Shown: positions 1 through 7,197, counted from the first letter of the stretch. The stretch is 10,699 bases of DNA from JBBPYA01 sp038200385 (GCA_038200385.1 JBBPYA010000215.1:1-10699), one strand, 5' to 3'. Notes: generated by a model from the sequence alone, not told the origin. Numbers and translations: made by a program.

Positions 1-815
1 GCGTAGAACCGCAGGTAGTCCGGCACGTGCGCGGCCCAGTAGACCCGGTCGTGGGCGCCATCGCTCACGTGGAACTCGTGGGTCACCCCGAGCCCGGTGA
101 GCGCGGCCGACAGGGCGGCGTCGTCGGGCAGCAGCGGGTCCCGGCTGCCCACGTCGAGGTAGATCCGAACGCCGGCCTTCTGCAGTCCGCCGGCCAGCTC
201 GAGCGGGCCGTGGACCGTCGTGGAGTGCCCGCCCACGGCGGCGAACTCCTGCGGGTAGGCGGCGGTGATCTGCAGCGCCAACCGGCCCCCGATGGAGTTG
301 CCGCCGATCGCCGCGTTCGACCGTCCCTCGGCGGTCCGCCAGCGATGGCGGACATCGGGGAGCAGCGAGTCGACGACCAGCGTCTCGAACGACGGCGCGC
401 CCGGCACGTCGCTGTTCAGCAGCGGGCCGCCGTCGGGCATCACGATGATCAGGGGAGGGATGGCCGCGGTCCTGATCAGGGTGTCGGCGGTCGTGGCGAT
501 CCCGACCTCCGACCAGAACTCGTCACCGACGCTGCCGCCGTGCAGCATCACCAGCACCGGGTACCGCCGCGCGGACTGCTCGGCGTAGCACGGCGGCAGG
601 TAGACCCGGTAGTCGGCGGACCCGCCGTACGCCGGATCCGCCGACGGCTGATGCACGACTTCGCCCGGACGCCCGGCGCAGTCGGCAGGCAGCGTCGGGC
701 CGGCGCGGGCGGTACCCGACGTGGCCGGCCCGGCCGGGACGGTCAGTGGAGCGGGTCCGGAGCAGGCGGTGGCCAGCAGCACCAGTGCGGCGACCGCGGG
801 ACGGAGCCGGTTCAC
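1..815 (-). CDS. Lipoprotein esterase, esterase D / alpha-beta hydrolase family (3' end cut by window edge)
   Basis: A GTG start at 815 gives 271 visible residues and no stop before the left edge. An in-frame TAG eight codons upstream rules out an earlier start. GAGG lies 10 bases ahead of the GTG. Residues 1-18 form a signal peptide ending in LATAC, a relaxed lipobox, so Cys18 is probably lipidated and the enzyme anchored outside the membrane. The mature part resembles the putative esterase family (PF00756): YPVLVMLHGG at 85-94 (oxyanion strand), GGNSIGG at 171-177 with nucleophile Ser174, acid Asp226 in GSRDPLL, and base His255 in GAHDRVYW. Cys46 and Cys76 could form a disulfide, as fits an exported protein. 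The final YLRFY resembles the usual end of the fold, so only a few residues are probably missing. The substrate is unknown; a short-chain or cell-envelope ester is a guess. It lies 18 bases behind the cyclotransferase gene and is probably co-transcribed with it. Confidence 0.88.
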   Translation of the reverse strand, partial: MNRLRPAVAALVLLATACSGPAPLTVPAGPATSGTARAGPTLPADCAGRPGEVVHQPSADPAYGGSADYRVYLPPCYAEQSARRYPVLVMLHGGSVGDEFWSEVGIATTADTLIRTAAIPPLIIVMPDGGPLLNSDVPGAPSFETLVVDSLLPDVRHRWRTAEGRSNAAIGGNSIGGRLALQITAAYPQEFAAVGGHSTTVHGPLELAGGLQKAGVRIYLDVGSRDPLLPDDAALSAALTGLGVTHEFHVSDGAHDRVYWAAHVPDYLRFY

Positions 816-833
816 TGCCGCGTGGCCTCGGGG

Positions 834-1286
834 CTAGCTTCCGATGGAGCGGCACTCGCGGTTGCGCAACGCCGCCACGTAGTCGACGGGGGCGTCGGCG
901 ATCTCGGCGGCATCGGCCAGCACGCCGAGGTAGCGCGCGGAGGGCAGCCCGCCCTCGAACGCGTCCAGCACGTAGATCCAGGCCAGGTTGTCGCCGGCGA
1001 GCAGGTGCACCCGGAGCCGCAGCTTGCGGTACAACCCGTGGTCGGCGCCCTCCCAGGCGTCCAGGGCGATCTCGTCGCGCCGCGGTACGTCGTACAGCGC
1101 CACGAACACCTCTCCTGCGGGGTCCGGGACGATCGTCGCGAGGGCGCCCTCCCAGCCCAGCTGCTCACCACCGAAGGTCAGCCGCCAGCCGCGTACCCAG
1201 CCGGTGCCGGCGCTCGGCGAGGCGGGGCAGCGCTGGCGCATCTGCGCCGGATCCATGTTGGACCCGTAGGCGGCGTACAGGGCCAT
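834..1286 (-). CDS. Gamma-glutamylcyclotransferase-like protein
   Basis: An ATG at 1286 gives a 150-residue protein, the usual length of the GGCT/AIG2 fold. The N-terminus MALYAAYGSN carries the family signature YGSN (7-10), which binds the gamma-glutamyl group. Glu79 in DAWEG, followed by GLYRKLRLRVH, sits where the family's catalytic glutamate lies. The later motif WIYVLDAF (103-110) matches the last core strand. Known members release 5-oxoproline from gamma-glutamyl amines or peptides. Actinobacteria mostly use mycothiol rather than glutathione, so the natural substrate here is uncertain. The protein is cytosolic, with no signal peptide. A much longer reading frame continues upstream of this ATG, but that part is antisense to the lpdA and kinase genes and is not real. 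No Shine-Dalgarno precedes the ATG; a TAGGCT box 7 bases upstream suggests a leaderless mRNA. The esterase gene follows after 18 bases. Confidence 0.9.
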   Translation of the reverse strand: MALYAAYGSNMDPAQMRQRCPASPSAGTGWVRGWRLTFGGEQLGWEGALATIVPDPAGEVFVALYDVPRRDEIALDAWEGADHGLYRKLRLRVHLLAGDNLAWIYVLDAFEGGLPSARYLGVLADAAEIADAPVDYVAALRNRECRSIGS

Positions 1287-1293
1287 GCCGCCG

Positions 1294-1299
1294 AGCCTA
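1294..1299 (-). promoter_or_regulatory. Candidate -10 box (TAGGCT) for a leaderless cyclotransferase mRNA
   Basis: On the minus strand TAGGCT fits the actinobacterial TANNNT -10 consensus. Seven bases separate it from the ATG at 1286, which would put the transcription start on or next to the A of the ATG. No Shine-Dalgarno lies before that ATG, which agrees with leaderless translation. No clear -35 is visible. The spacing argument is inference from pattern alone. Confidence 0.4.
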
Positions 1300-1308
1300 T
1301 CGACGGCT

Positions 1309-1313
1309 GGGAG
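1309..1313 (+). promoter_or_regulatory. Ribosome binding site (GGGAG) of lpdA
   Basis: GGGAG ends 9 bases before the GTG at 1323 and supports that codon as the true start. The open frame continues far upstream to 27, but that part is antisense to the cyclotransferase and esterase genes. The next in-frame GTG (1347) falls inside the FAD-binding strand and would destroy it. Confidence 0.55.
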
Positions 1314-1322
1314 ACTGATCAG

Positions 1323-2741
1323 GTGCTTGCCGCCTCGACCCGGATCGTGATCGTCGGCGGCGGCCCGGCCGGGTACGAGGCGGCGCTGGTCGCCGCCCAG
1401 CTCGGGGCGGAGGTCACCGTCGTGGAGCGCGACGGGCTCGGCGGTGCGTGCGTGCTCACCGACTGCGTCCCGTCCAAGACGTTCATCGCCAGCAGCGACG
1501 TGATGACCGCGGTCCGGGAGTCCGGTGCCCTCGGTGTCCGCAGCTCCGAGCCGGTGGACGTCTCCGTCGACGCCGGCGTCGTCCACGGCCGGGTGCGCGA
1601 GCTGGCGCTGGCCCAGTCCCGCGATGTGCGGGACCGGCTGGTCCACGACGGCGTCGAGCTGCTGGCCGGTACGGCGTACTTCGACGACGGGCGGCCGGGG
1701 CTGGCCCAGCACCGGATCGTGGTGCAGGACGACGAGGGTGGACGGCAGGAGCTGGACGCTGACGTCGTGCTGATCGCCACCGGCGCCAGCCCCCGGGTGC
1801 TGCCCGGCGCGGAACCGGACGGGCAGCGGACCCTGACCTGGCGGCACGTCTACGACCTGCCGGAGCTGCCCGAGCAGCTCATCGTCGTCGGGTCGGGGGT
1901 GACCGGCGCGGAGTTCGCCAGCGCCTACACCGAGCTGGGCGTCCCCGTCACGCTGGTCAGCAGCCGCGACCGGGTGCTGCCGGGCGAGGACCCCGACGCC
2001 GCCGGCGTGCTGGAACAGGTCTTCGCCGAGCACGGCACCCGGATCGTCAAGACGGCACGGGCAGCCGGGGTCACCCGGGTCGGCGACGGTGTCGAGGTCG
2101 TCCTGGAGGACGGCCGGCGGCTCACCGGCTCGCACGCGCTCATGACCGTCGGGTCGGTACCCAACACCGCGCAGCTGCGGCTGGACACCGCGGGCATCGA
2201 GCTGGGTCGTGGTGGCTTCGTCGAGGTCGACCGGGTATCGCGGACCAGCGTCCCCGGGGTGTACGCCGCCGGCGACTGCACCGGCGTGCTGATGCTGGCC
2301 TCGGTGGCGGCGATGCAAGGCCGGATCGCGATGTGGCACGCCCTCGGCGAGGCGGTTACGCCGCTGAAGCTGAAGACCGTCTCGGCCACCGTGTTCACCC
2401 ATCCGGAGATCGCGACGGTGGGGCTGTCCGAGCAGGCCATCGAGGACGGATCGGTTCCCGCCCGGGTCGTCACGCTGCCGCTGGCGACCAACGCTCGGGC
2501 CAAGATGGCCGGCCTCCGGCAGGGGTTCGTGAAGCTGTTCTGCCGCCACCCCACAGGCGTCGTGATCGGCGGTGTCGTGGTGGCACCGAACGCCTCCGAG
2601 CTGATACTTCCGATCACCATGGCGATGCAGAACAATCTGACCGTGGAGCAACTGGCGCACACTTTCACCGTGTACCCGTCGATGAGCGGTTCGATCACCG
2701 AGGCGGCCCGTCAGTTGATGGCCCATGGCGACCTGGACTGA
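1323..2741 (+). CDS. lpdA: LpdA-type flavoprotein, NAD(P)H:quinone reductase of the disulfide oxidoreductase family
   Basis: The 472-residue protein reads from a GTG with GGGAG 9 bases upstream. Domains in order: FAD-binding Rossmann motif GGGPAG (12-17), redox segment GGACVLTDCVPSK (40-52), ATG at 152-154, NAD(P)-binding GSGVTGAEF (190-198), second FAD motif YAAGD (314-318), and a C-terminal dimerisation domain from about 350. As I recall Mycobacterium tuberculosis LpdA (Rv3303c), the match is strong along the whole length. That enzyme is not a lipoamide dehydrogenase but reduces quinones with NAD(P)H and helps against oxidative stress. Here both cysteines of the classical CX4C pair are present (Cys43, Cys48), whereas M. 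tuberculosis LpdA lacks the first. The C-terminal His-Glu dyad of true lipoamide dehydrogenases is replaced by Tyr451 and Gly456 in YPSMSG, so lipoamide activity is unlikely. It is cytosolic and heads an operon with the kinase and methyltransferase genes. Confidence 0.93.
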   Translation: MLAASTRIVIVGGGPAGYEAALVAAQLGAEVTVVERDGLGGACVLTDCVPSKTFIASSDVMTAVRESGALGVRSSEPVDVSVDAGVVHGRVRELALAQSRDVRDRLVHDGVELLAGTAYFDDGRPGLAQHRIVVQDDEGGRQELDADVVLIATGASPRVLPGAEPDGQRTLTWRHVYDLPELPEQLIVVGSGVTGAEFASAYTELGVPVTLVSSRDRVLPGEDPDAAGVLEQVFAEHGTRIVKTARAAGVTRVGDGVEVVLEDGRRLTGSHALMTVGSVPNTAQLRLDTAGIELGRGGFVEVDRVSRTSVPGVYAAGDCTGVLMLASVAAMQGRIAMWHALGEAVTPLKLKTVSATVFTHPEIATVGLSEQAIEDGSVPARVVTLPLATNARAKMAGLRQGFVKLFCRHPTGVVIGGVVVAPNASELILPITMAMQNNLTVEQLAHTFTVYPSMSGSITEAARQLMAHGDLD

Positions 2742-2747
2742 TCCGCG

Positions 2748-3647
2748 GTGACCGCCGCGGAACAGCTCGGCAACGGCCTGGACTGGGCCTACCTGCGGGC
2801 CCACCCGCACAACCTGGACCGGCTGATCGAGCATCAGCGGATCCGGACGACGCCGCTTCCCGGTGGCGACACCTGTACCGCGCAGCGGCTGACGATGGAC
2901 GACGGCAGCTCGGTGTTCGCCAAGTCCGTGCGCGGCGGGACCGCCGCCCCGGCGGGCTTCTTCGGGGCCGAGGCGGCCGGTCTGCGCTGGCTCGCCGAGG
3001 CGGTGCCGGTCCCGGAGGTCGTGGCGGTCACCGACTCGATGCTGCTGCTGTCCTGGGTCGAGTCGGGCCCGCCGTCCGCGGCCGCCGCGGAGACCCTGGG
3101 CCGGCAGCTGGCCGCCATGCACCGCTGCGGTGCACCGACGTTCGGGGCGGCCTGGCCCGGCTGGATCGGTCCACTCGCGCTGGACAACTCCGCGTCCACG
3201 GGCTGGCCGGACTTCTACGCCGACCAGCGGGTCCGGCCCTACCTTCGACTGGCTCGGGACCGCGGCGCGATGACCGCGGGCCAGGTCGCCGCGGTGGAGC
3301 ACGTGCTGACGCGGTTGGACACGCTCGGCGTACCCACCGAAGCCCCGTCCCGGCTGCACGGCGACCTGTGGTCGGGCAACGTGCTGTGGTCGACGGACGG
3401 TCGGGCGTTCCTGGTCGACCCGGCCGCACACGGAGGCCACCGCGAGACCGACCTCGCCATGCTGGCGCTGTTCGGGCTGCCGCACCTGGACCGGGTCCTC
3501 GCGGCGTACGACGAGGCGTGGCCGCTCGCCGCCGGCTGGCAGCAGCGGGTGGCGCTGCACCAGCTGCATCCGCGGGCCGTGCACGCGGCACTCTTCGGCG
3601 GCGGCTACGCCGCCCGGACGGCCGCGGCCGCGCAGGTGTACCGGTGA
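2748..3647 (+). CDS. Fructosamine kinase family protein (FN3K-like)
   Basis: A GTG only 6 bases after the lpdA stop gives 299 residues, close to the usual length of bacterial FN3K-like proteins (PF03881). Visible landmarks: P-loop-like LPGGDTCTAQRL (37-48), the ATP lysine Lys59 in VFAKSV, Glu75, the catalytic loop HGDLWSGN (204-211) with Asp206, the metal-binding DPAAHGGHRETDLAM (224-238), and a C-terminal LFGGGY (282-287). All residues expected of an active aminoglycoside-phosphotransferase-type fold are present. Known relatives phosphorylate ketosamines on glycated proteins or small amines, making the sugar adduct unstable and so repairing it. The physiological substrate here is unknown. 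No clear Shine-Dalgarno is seen, so translation is probably coupled to lpdA. Its stop overlaps the start of the methyltransferase gene as GTGA. Confidence 0.9.
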   Translation: MTAAEQLGNGLDWAYLRAHPHNLDRLIEHQRIRTTPLPGGDTCTAQRLTMDDGSSVFAKSVRGGTAAPAGFFGAEAAGLRWLAEAVPVPEVVAVTDSMLLLSWVESGPPSAAAAETLGRQLAAMHRCGAPTFGAAWPGWIGPLALDNSASTGWPDFYADQRVRPYLRLARDRGAMTAGQVAAVEHVLTRLDTLGVPTEAPSRLHGDLWSGNVLWSTDGRAFLVDPAAHGGHRETDLAMLALFGLPHLDRVLAAYDEAWPLAAGWQQRVALHQLHPRAVHAALFGGGYAARTAAAAQVYR

Positions 3648-4414
3648 GCGAGCCGGCCCTGCGGTGGCGGGAGGAGCTGGAGTCCTGGGCGATCCCGGAG
3701 GAGATCCTGGCGGCCGCCCCGGAATCGCCCTACGGCTTCCCTGCGGGGATGTTCACCGCCGTGCCCGGCCCCGCGGACACCCCCTCGCGGCGGACCGCGC
3801 TGGAGGCCATGCCGCCTGGCGGCTCGGTCATCGACGTCGGGTGCGGGGGTGGCGCCGGGGCGTTCGGTGTCGTCCCGCCGGCCGGGTCCGTGATCGGCGT
3901 CGACTCCGCGCCGCACATGCTGGAGTCCTTCGCCGCCGCCGCGCAGGAGCGCGGCGTCGCCCACCGCGAGGTCCTCGGCGACTGGCCCGAGGTCGCCGGG
4001 CAGACCGGCACTGCGGACCTGGTGGTGGCCCACCACGTCACCTACAACGTGCCCGATCTCGTGCCGTTCGCGCAGGCACTGGACCGGGCGGCGACGCGCC
4101 GGGTCGTGATCGAGATGACCGACGTGCACCCGTGGGTACCGACGAACGAGCTGTGGATGCACTTCCACCGGCTCGCGCGCCCGAGCGGACCGAGCGCGCA
4201 GCTGTGCGCCGACGTGCTGCGGGAAGCCGGCTTCGACGTGCGGACCGAGCTGTGGCAGCGCCCGCCCGGGCGGACCGACCGTGAGGTGATGGTGGGTTTC
4301 GTCCGTCGGCGGCTCTGCCTGCCGCCGGGTGCCGAACCGGAGGTGGACGCCGCGCTGCCGGGCGACTACCAGTTCACCGCACGGGGAGTGGCCACCCTGT
4401 GGTGGGACCGCTGA
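3644..4414 (+). CDS. Class I SAM-dependent methyltransferase, substrate unknown
   Basis: A GTG at 3644 overlaps the kinase stop by four bases (GTGA) and gives 256 residues. SAM-binding motif I is VIDVGCGGGAGAF (62-74). The acidic end of the second strand is GVDSAPHML (85-93), with Asp87 expected to hold the ribose. VAHHVTYNVPDL (128-139) matches the motif IV/post-motif region. About 60 residues precede motif I, including tryptophans at 8 and 15 and a PYGFPAGMF segment (29-37), which may cap the active site. A 45-residue C-terminal tail ends in TLWWDR. I recognise the fold but no named subfamily, so I propose no substrate. No signal peptide or membrane segment is seen. The overlap with the kinase gene indicates translational coupling and perhaps a shared process. 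Confidence 0.85.
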   Translation: MSEPALRWREELESWAIPEEILAAAPESPYGFPAGMFTAVPGPADTPSRRTALEAMPPGGSVIDVGCGGGAGAFGVVPPAGSVIGVDSAPHMLESFAAAAQERGVAHREVLGDWPEVAGQTGTADLVVAHHVTYNVPDLVPFAQALDRAATRRVVIEMTDVHPWVPTNELWMHFHRLARPSGPSAQLCADVLREAGFDVRTELWQRPPGRTDREVMVGFVRRRLCLPPGAEPEVDAALPGDYQFTARGVATLWWDR

Positions 4415-4546
4415 CCCGACGGGAGCACGCTGTACCGGACGGCGGCGGCCCAGGCGGGCGCCCGTTGTGGGGAGTTCGGGCCCACGGCGATGAGTACTGG
4501 TCGGTCGCCCGGTCTACCCCTGCAGCACCTCCGGAAAGGGGCAGCT
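4415..4546 (+). other. Intergenic stretch between methyltransferase and hydrolase genes
   Basis: These 132 bases hold no supported gene. They end in a Shine-Dalgarno-like GGAAAGGGG (4533-4541), 5 bases before the ATG at 4547. An in-frame ATG at 4490 would add 19 residues unlike the start of any hydrolase I know and lacks a clear ribosome site, so it was not chosen. I see no clean -35/-10 pair and no obvious hairpin. Whether the hydrolase has its own promoter or is read through from lpdA is open. Confidence 0.5.
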
Positions 4547-5341
4547 ATGACCTCGGTGACCTCCGCCGACGGCACGCGCATCGCGGTCGAGTCGACCGGC
4601 ACCGGGCCGCCGCTGGTGTTCGTGGTCGGCGCGTTCTGCGAGCGCGACACCACCCGCGAACTGGCCGGCCTGCTCTCCGATCGGTTCACCGTGTCCGCCT
4701 ACGACCGGCGCGGGCGCGGAGACAGCGGGAACACCCTGCCGTACGCCGTCGAGCGTGAGTACGAGGATCTCGCCGCGGTCTGCGCCTACGCGGGGGGCTC
4801 GCCGGGCGTCTACGGGCACTCCAGCGGCGCGATCCTGGTCGCCCGGGCGGTGATCGAGGGGCTGCCGGTGTCCCGGCTGGCGCTGTACGACCCACCGTGG
4901 TCGGAGACCTCCGACGGCGACGGCAACGCGACGAGGAGCCGCGACATCGAGGCGGCGGTAGCCGACGGCAGGCCCGGCGACGCGGCGGCGATCTTCCTGG
5001 CCGTGGCGGGGATGCCGGCCGGCGCGCTCGCGGGGATGCGGCAGTCCCCCGACTGGGGGCACTTCGAACGGTTGGCCCCGACGCTGCCCTACGACCTGGC
5101 CCAGACCGGGGATCTGGGCGTACCGGTGGAGGGGTTGGCCGGCATCGACGTGCCCGTACTGCTCCTCAACGGCTCGGACAGCCCGCCGTTCTTCGCCACC
5201 GTGGCCGGCCGGGCCGCGGCGGCGATCCCGGGCTCGGCGTACCGGGTGGTCGAGGGTCAGGGGCACGGCGTCGAGCACGCGGCCATCGCTCCGGTCCTGG
5301 CCGGGTTCTTCGCGCCCGCCGGGGACGGCGGAGCCGGCTGA
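4547..5341 (+). CDS. Alpha/beta hydrolase (TAP/lipase-like, substrate unknown)
   Basis: The ATG at 4547, with GGAAAGGGG just upstream, gives 264 residues. The canonical alpha/beta hydrolase order is visible: PPLVFVVGAF (21-30), YDRRGRGDSGNT (52-63), nucleophile elbow GHSSG (90-94) with Ser92, acid Asp211 in LLNGSDSP, and base His240 in GQGHGVEH. The usual HG oxyanion pair after the first strand is replaced by VGAF, which occurs in part of the family. A short lid segment lies between about 120 and 185. There is no signal peptide, so it is cytosolic. The gene ends 63 bases before the convergent accA3 stop. The natural substrate, probably an ester or amide, cannot be told. It could belong to the lpdA operon, though the 132-base gap makes this uncertain. 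Confidence 0.87.
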   Translation: MTSVTSADGTRIAVESTGTGPPLVFVVGAFCERDTTRELAGLLSDRFTVSAYDRRGRGDSGNTLPYAVEREYEDLAAVCAYAGGSPGVYGHSSGAILVARAVIEGLPVSRLALYDPPWSETSDGDGNATRSRDIEAAVADGRPGDAAAIFLAVAGMPAGALAGMRQSPDWGHFERLAPTLPYDLAQTGDLGVPVEGLAGIDVPVLLLNGSDSPPFFATVAGRAAAAIPGSAYRVVEGQGHGVEHAAIAPVLAGFFAPAGDGGAG

Positions 5342-5356
5342 CCCCTCCGGTCGGAC

Positions 5357-5376
5357 CCGCGCCGGTGGTGGCGCGG
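5357..5376. terminator. GC-rich hairpin between convergent genes
   Basis: CCGCGCC (5357-5363) and GGCGCGG (5370-5376) form a perfect 7-base-pair stem with a 6-base loop. It lies in the 63-base gap between two converging stops. It lacks a T run on either strand, as is common for actinomycete hairpin terminators, and could end transcription from both sides. Termination itself is inferred. Confidence 0.5.
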
Positions 5377-5404
5377 CCGGCCGGTGGGACGCCGACGGCG
5401 GCGG

Positions 5405-7162
5405 TCAGCTGTCGGCGATCTCGCAGATCACCGAACCGCTGGACACGACGGCGCCGACCTCGGCCTGCAGGCCGGTGATCGTCCCGTCCTTGTGGGCGTT
5501 CAACGGCTGCTCCATCTTCATCGCCTCCAGCACGACCACCAGGTCACCGGCGGACACCGTCGTCCCGTCCTCGACCGCGATCTTCACGATCGTGCCCTGC
5601 ATGGGGCTGGTCAGCGCGTCGCCCCCCGCGGTCCCGCCGGTCCGGCGCCCGCCGGCCCGGCGCGGGGCGGCCTTCTTGATCTTCGATCCGGCGCCGAGCC
5701 CGGCGGGCAGGGACACCTCGAGCCGGCGGCCGCCCACCTCGACGACCACGGTCTCGCGCTCGGTCAGCTCCTCCTCCGCCCCCCCGTGGCCGGCGTCGTA
5801 CGGCGGGATCGTGGTGTCGAACTCGGTCTCGATCCACCGGGTGTGCACCGTGAAGTCCGCCCCGTCCTCGGGAGCGAACGCCGGGTCGTCCACGACCGCG
5901 CGGTGGAACGGCAGGACGGTCGCGAGTCCCTCGACCTGCATCTCGGCCAGCGCACGGCGCGAGCGCTCCAGGGCGTTGCGCCGGTCGCTGCCGACGACGA
6001 TCAGCTTGGCCAGCAGCGAGTCGAACGCGCCGCCGATGACCGAGCCGGTCTCCACCCCGGAGTCGACCCGCACACCGGGTCCGGCCGGTGCCACCCACCG
6101 GGTCACCGTGCCCGGCGCCGGCAGGAAGTTTCGCCCGGCGTCCTCGCCGTTGATCCGGAACTCGAAGGCGTGCCCGCGCGGCTCCGGGTCCTCGCGGTAG
6201 CCCAGCTCCTCCCCGGCCGCGATCCGCAGCTGCTCGCGGACCAGGTCCAGCCCCGTCGTCTCCTCCGACACCGGGTGCTCGACCTGCAGCCGGGTGTTGA
6301 CCTCCAGGAAGGAGATGGTCCCGTCGTCGGCGACCAGGTACTCCACCGTGCCGGCACCGTGGTAGCCGGCCTCCTTGCAGATGGCCTTGGCCGAGGAGTG
6401 GATCTGGGCCCGCTGGTCGTCGGTGAGGAACGGCGCGGGCGCCTCCTCGACCAACTTCTGGTGCCGTCGCTGCAGTGAGCAGTCCCGCGTGCCGACCACG
6501 ATCACCGTGCCGTGGGTGTCGGCGAGCACCTGGGCCTCGACGTGGCGGGGCCTGTCGAGGTAGCGCTCGACGAAGCACTCCCCGCGCCCGAACGCCGATT
6601 CCGCCTCCCGCACGGCGGAGGCGTACAGCTCGGGGATGTCCTTGATCTCGCGGGCCACCTTCAGCCCGCGCCCGCCACCGCCGAACGCGGCCTTGATCGC
6701 CACCGGGACGCCGTGCTCCTCGGCGAACGCGACCACCTCGTCCGGCCCGCTGACCGGTTCCTTCGTGCCCGGCACGAGTGGCGCACCGACCTTGGTCGCG
6801 ATGTGTCGGGCCTGCACCTTGTCGCCCAGGGCGAGGATCGCCTCCGGGCTCGGGCCGACCCAGGTGAGGCCGGCATCGAGCACGGCCTGGGCGAAGTCGG
6901 CGTTCTCGGACAGGAAACCGTAGCCGGGGTGCACGGTGTCGGCCCCGGACTTCCGGCCAGCCTCGATGAGCTTGTCCACGACCAGATAGGACTCGCCGGG
7001 CGTGCTGCCACCCAGCGCGAAGGCCTCGTCGGCCATCCGCACGTGCAGCGCGTCCCGGTCCGGGTCGGCGTACACCGCCACGCTGGTCAGTCCGGCGTCC
7101 TTGCACGCACGGACGATCCGCACGGCGATCTCGCCCCGATTGGCGATGAGCACCTTCTGCAC
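5405..7162 (-). CDS. accA3: Acyl-CoA carboxylase alpha subunit (biotin carboxylase + biotin carboxyl carrier)
   Basis: A GTG start with a strong GGAGGG 7 bases upstream gives 585 residues, the usual length of actinobacterial AccA. Residues 1-450 form the biotin carboxylase: VLIANRGEIAVRI (4-16), HPGYGFLSEN (78-87), ATP-grasp glycine loop FGGGGRGLKV (160-169), RDCSLQRRHQK (226-236), and EVNTRLQVEHPVSE (287-300), whose arginine and glutamates bind bicarbonate and magnesium. A flexible Gly/Ala/Arg/Lys-rich linker spans about 490-515. The C-terminal carrier domain has EAMKMEQP (546-553), so Lys549 carries biotin. In the cytosolic complex it carboxylates biotin with ATP and bicarbonate and passes the carboxyl group to AccD subunits. 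In mycobacteria one AccA3 serves several AccD partners. It closes the accD5-accE-maf-accA3 gene train. The strong ribosome site, together with a possible -10 at the maf stop, could give it extra expression for such sharing. Confidence 0.96.
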   Translation of the reverse strand: MQKVLIANRGEIAVRIVRACKDAGLTSVAVYADPDRDALHVRMADEAFALGGSTPGESYLVVDKLIEAGRKSGADTVHPGYGFLSENADFAQAVLDAGLTWVGPSPEAILALGDKVQARHIATKVGAPLVPGTKEPVSGPDEVVAFAEEHGVPVAIKAAFGGGGRGLKVAREIKDIPELYASAVREAESAFGRGECFVERYLDRPRHVEAQVLADTHGTVIVVGTRDCSLQRRHQKLVEEAPAPFLTDDQRAQIHSSAKAICKEAGYHGAGTVEYLVADDGTISFLEVNTRLQVEHPVSEETTGLDLVREQLRIAAGEELGYREDPEPRGHAFEFRINGEDAGRNFLPAPGTVTRWVAPAGPGVRVDSGVETGSVIGGAFDSLLAKLIVVGSDRRNALERSRRALAEMQVEGLATVLPFHRAVVDDPAFAPEDGADFTVHTRWIETEFDTTIPPYDAGHGGAEEELTERETVVVEVGGRRLEVSLPAGLGAGSKIKKAAPRRAGGRRTGGTAGGDALTSPMQGTIVKIAVEDGTTVSAGDLVVVLEAMKMEQPLNAHKDGTITGLQAEVGAVVSSGSVICEIADS

Positions 7163-7169
7163 TGACTAT

Positions 7170-7175
7170 CCCTCC
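7170..7175 (-). promoter_or_regulatory. Strong Shine-Dalgarno (GGAGGG) of accA3
   Basis: GGAGGG on the minus strand lies 7 bases before the GTG at 7162. It is the best ribosome site in the window. It fixes the accA3 start and suggests independent, high translation compared with the overlapping genes upstream. Confidence 0.75.
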
Positions 7176-7191
7176 GGCGTTCGACGGCGTG

Positions 7192-7197
7192 AGTCTA
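7192..7197 (-). promoter_or_regulatory. Candidate -10 box (TAGACT) for accA3, overlapping the maf stop
   Basis: TAGACT fits TANNNT. Its first three bases are the TAG stop of maf. A start about 7 bases downstream would leave a leader of roughly 20 bases that still contains the GGAGGG site. The -35 is poor (TGTGGT at 17-base spacing). Six-base matches occur by chance, so this is tentative. Confidence 0.3.

Noticed and set aside
27..1322. A plus-strand open frame in front of lpdA that would make a 904-residue protein
   Set aside because: It is antisense to the esterase and cyclotransferase genes and resembles no protein. The lpdA start with GGGAG at 1309-1313 explains the coding part.
834..3584. 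A 916-codon minus-strand open frame ending in the cyclotransferase
   Set aside because: Only the last 150 codons, from the ATG at 1286, encode a recognisable protein. The rest is antisense to lpdA and the kinase gene and is low-complexity Arg/Gly/Pro/His-rich, typical of GC-rich shadow frames.
2333..3643. Upstream extension of the methyltransferase frame
   Set aside because: It overlaps lpdA and the kinase gene in another frame and shows only Arg/Gly-rich shadow sequence. The GTG at 3644 gives the natural coupled start.
4490..4546. Earlier ATG for the alpha/beta hydrolase
   Set aside because: The added 19 residues have no family match that I know and no clear ribosome site, whereas GGAAAGGGG lies just before the ATG at 4547.
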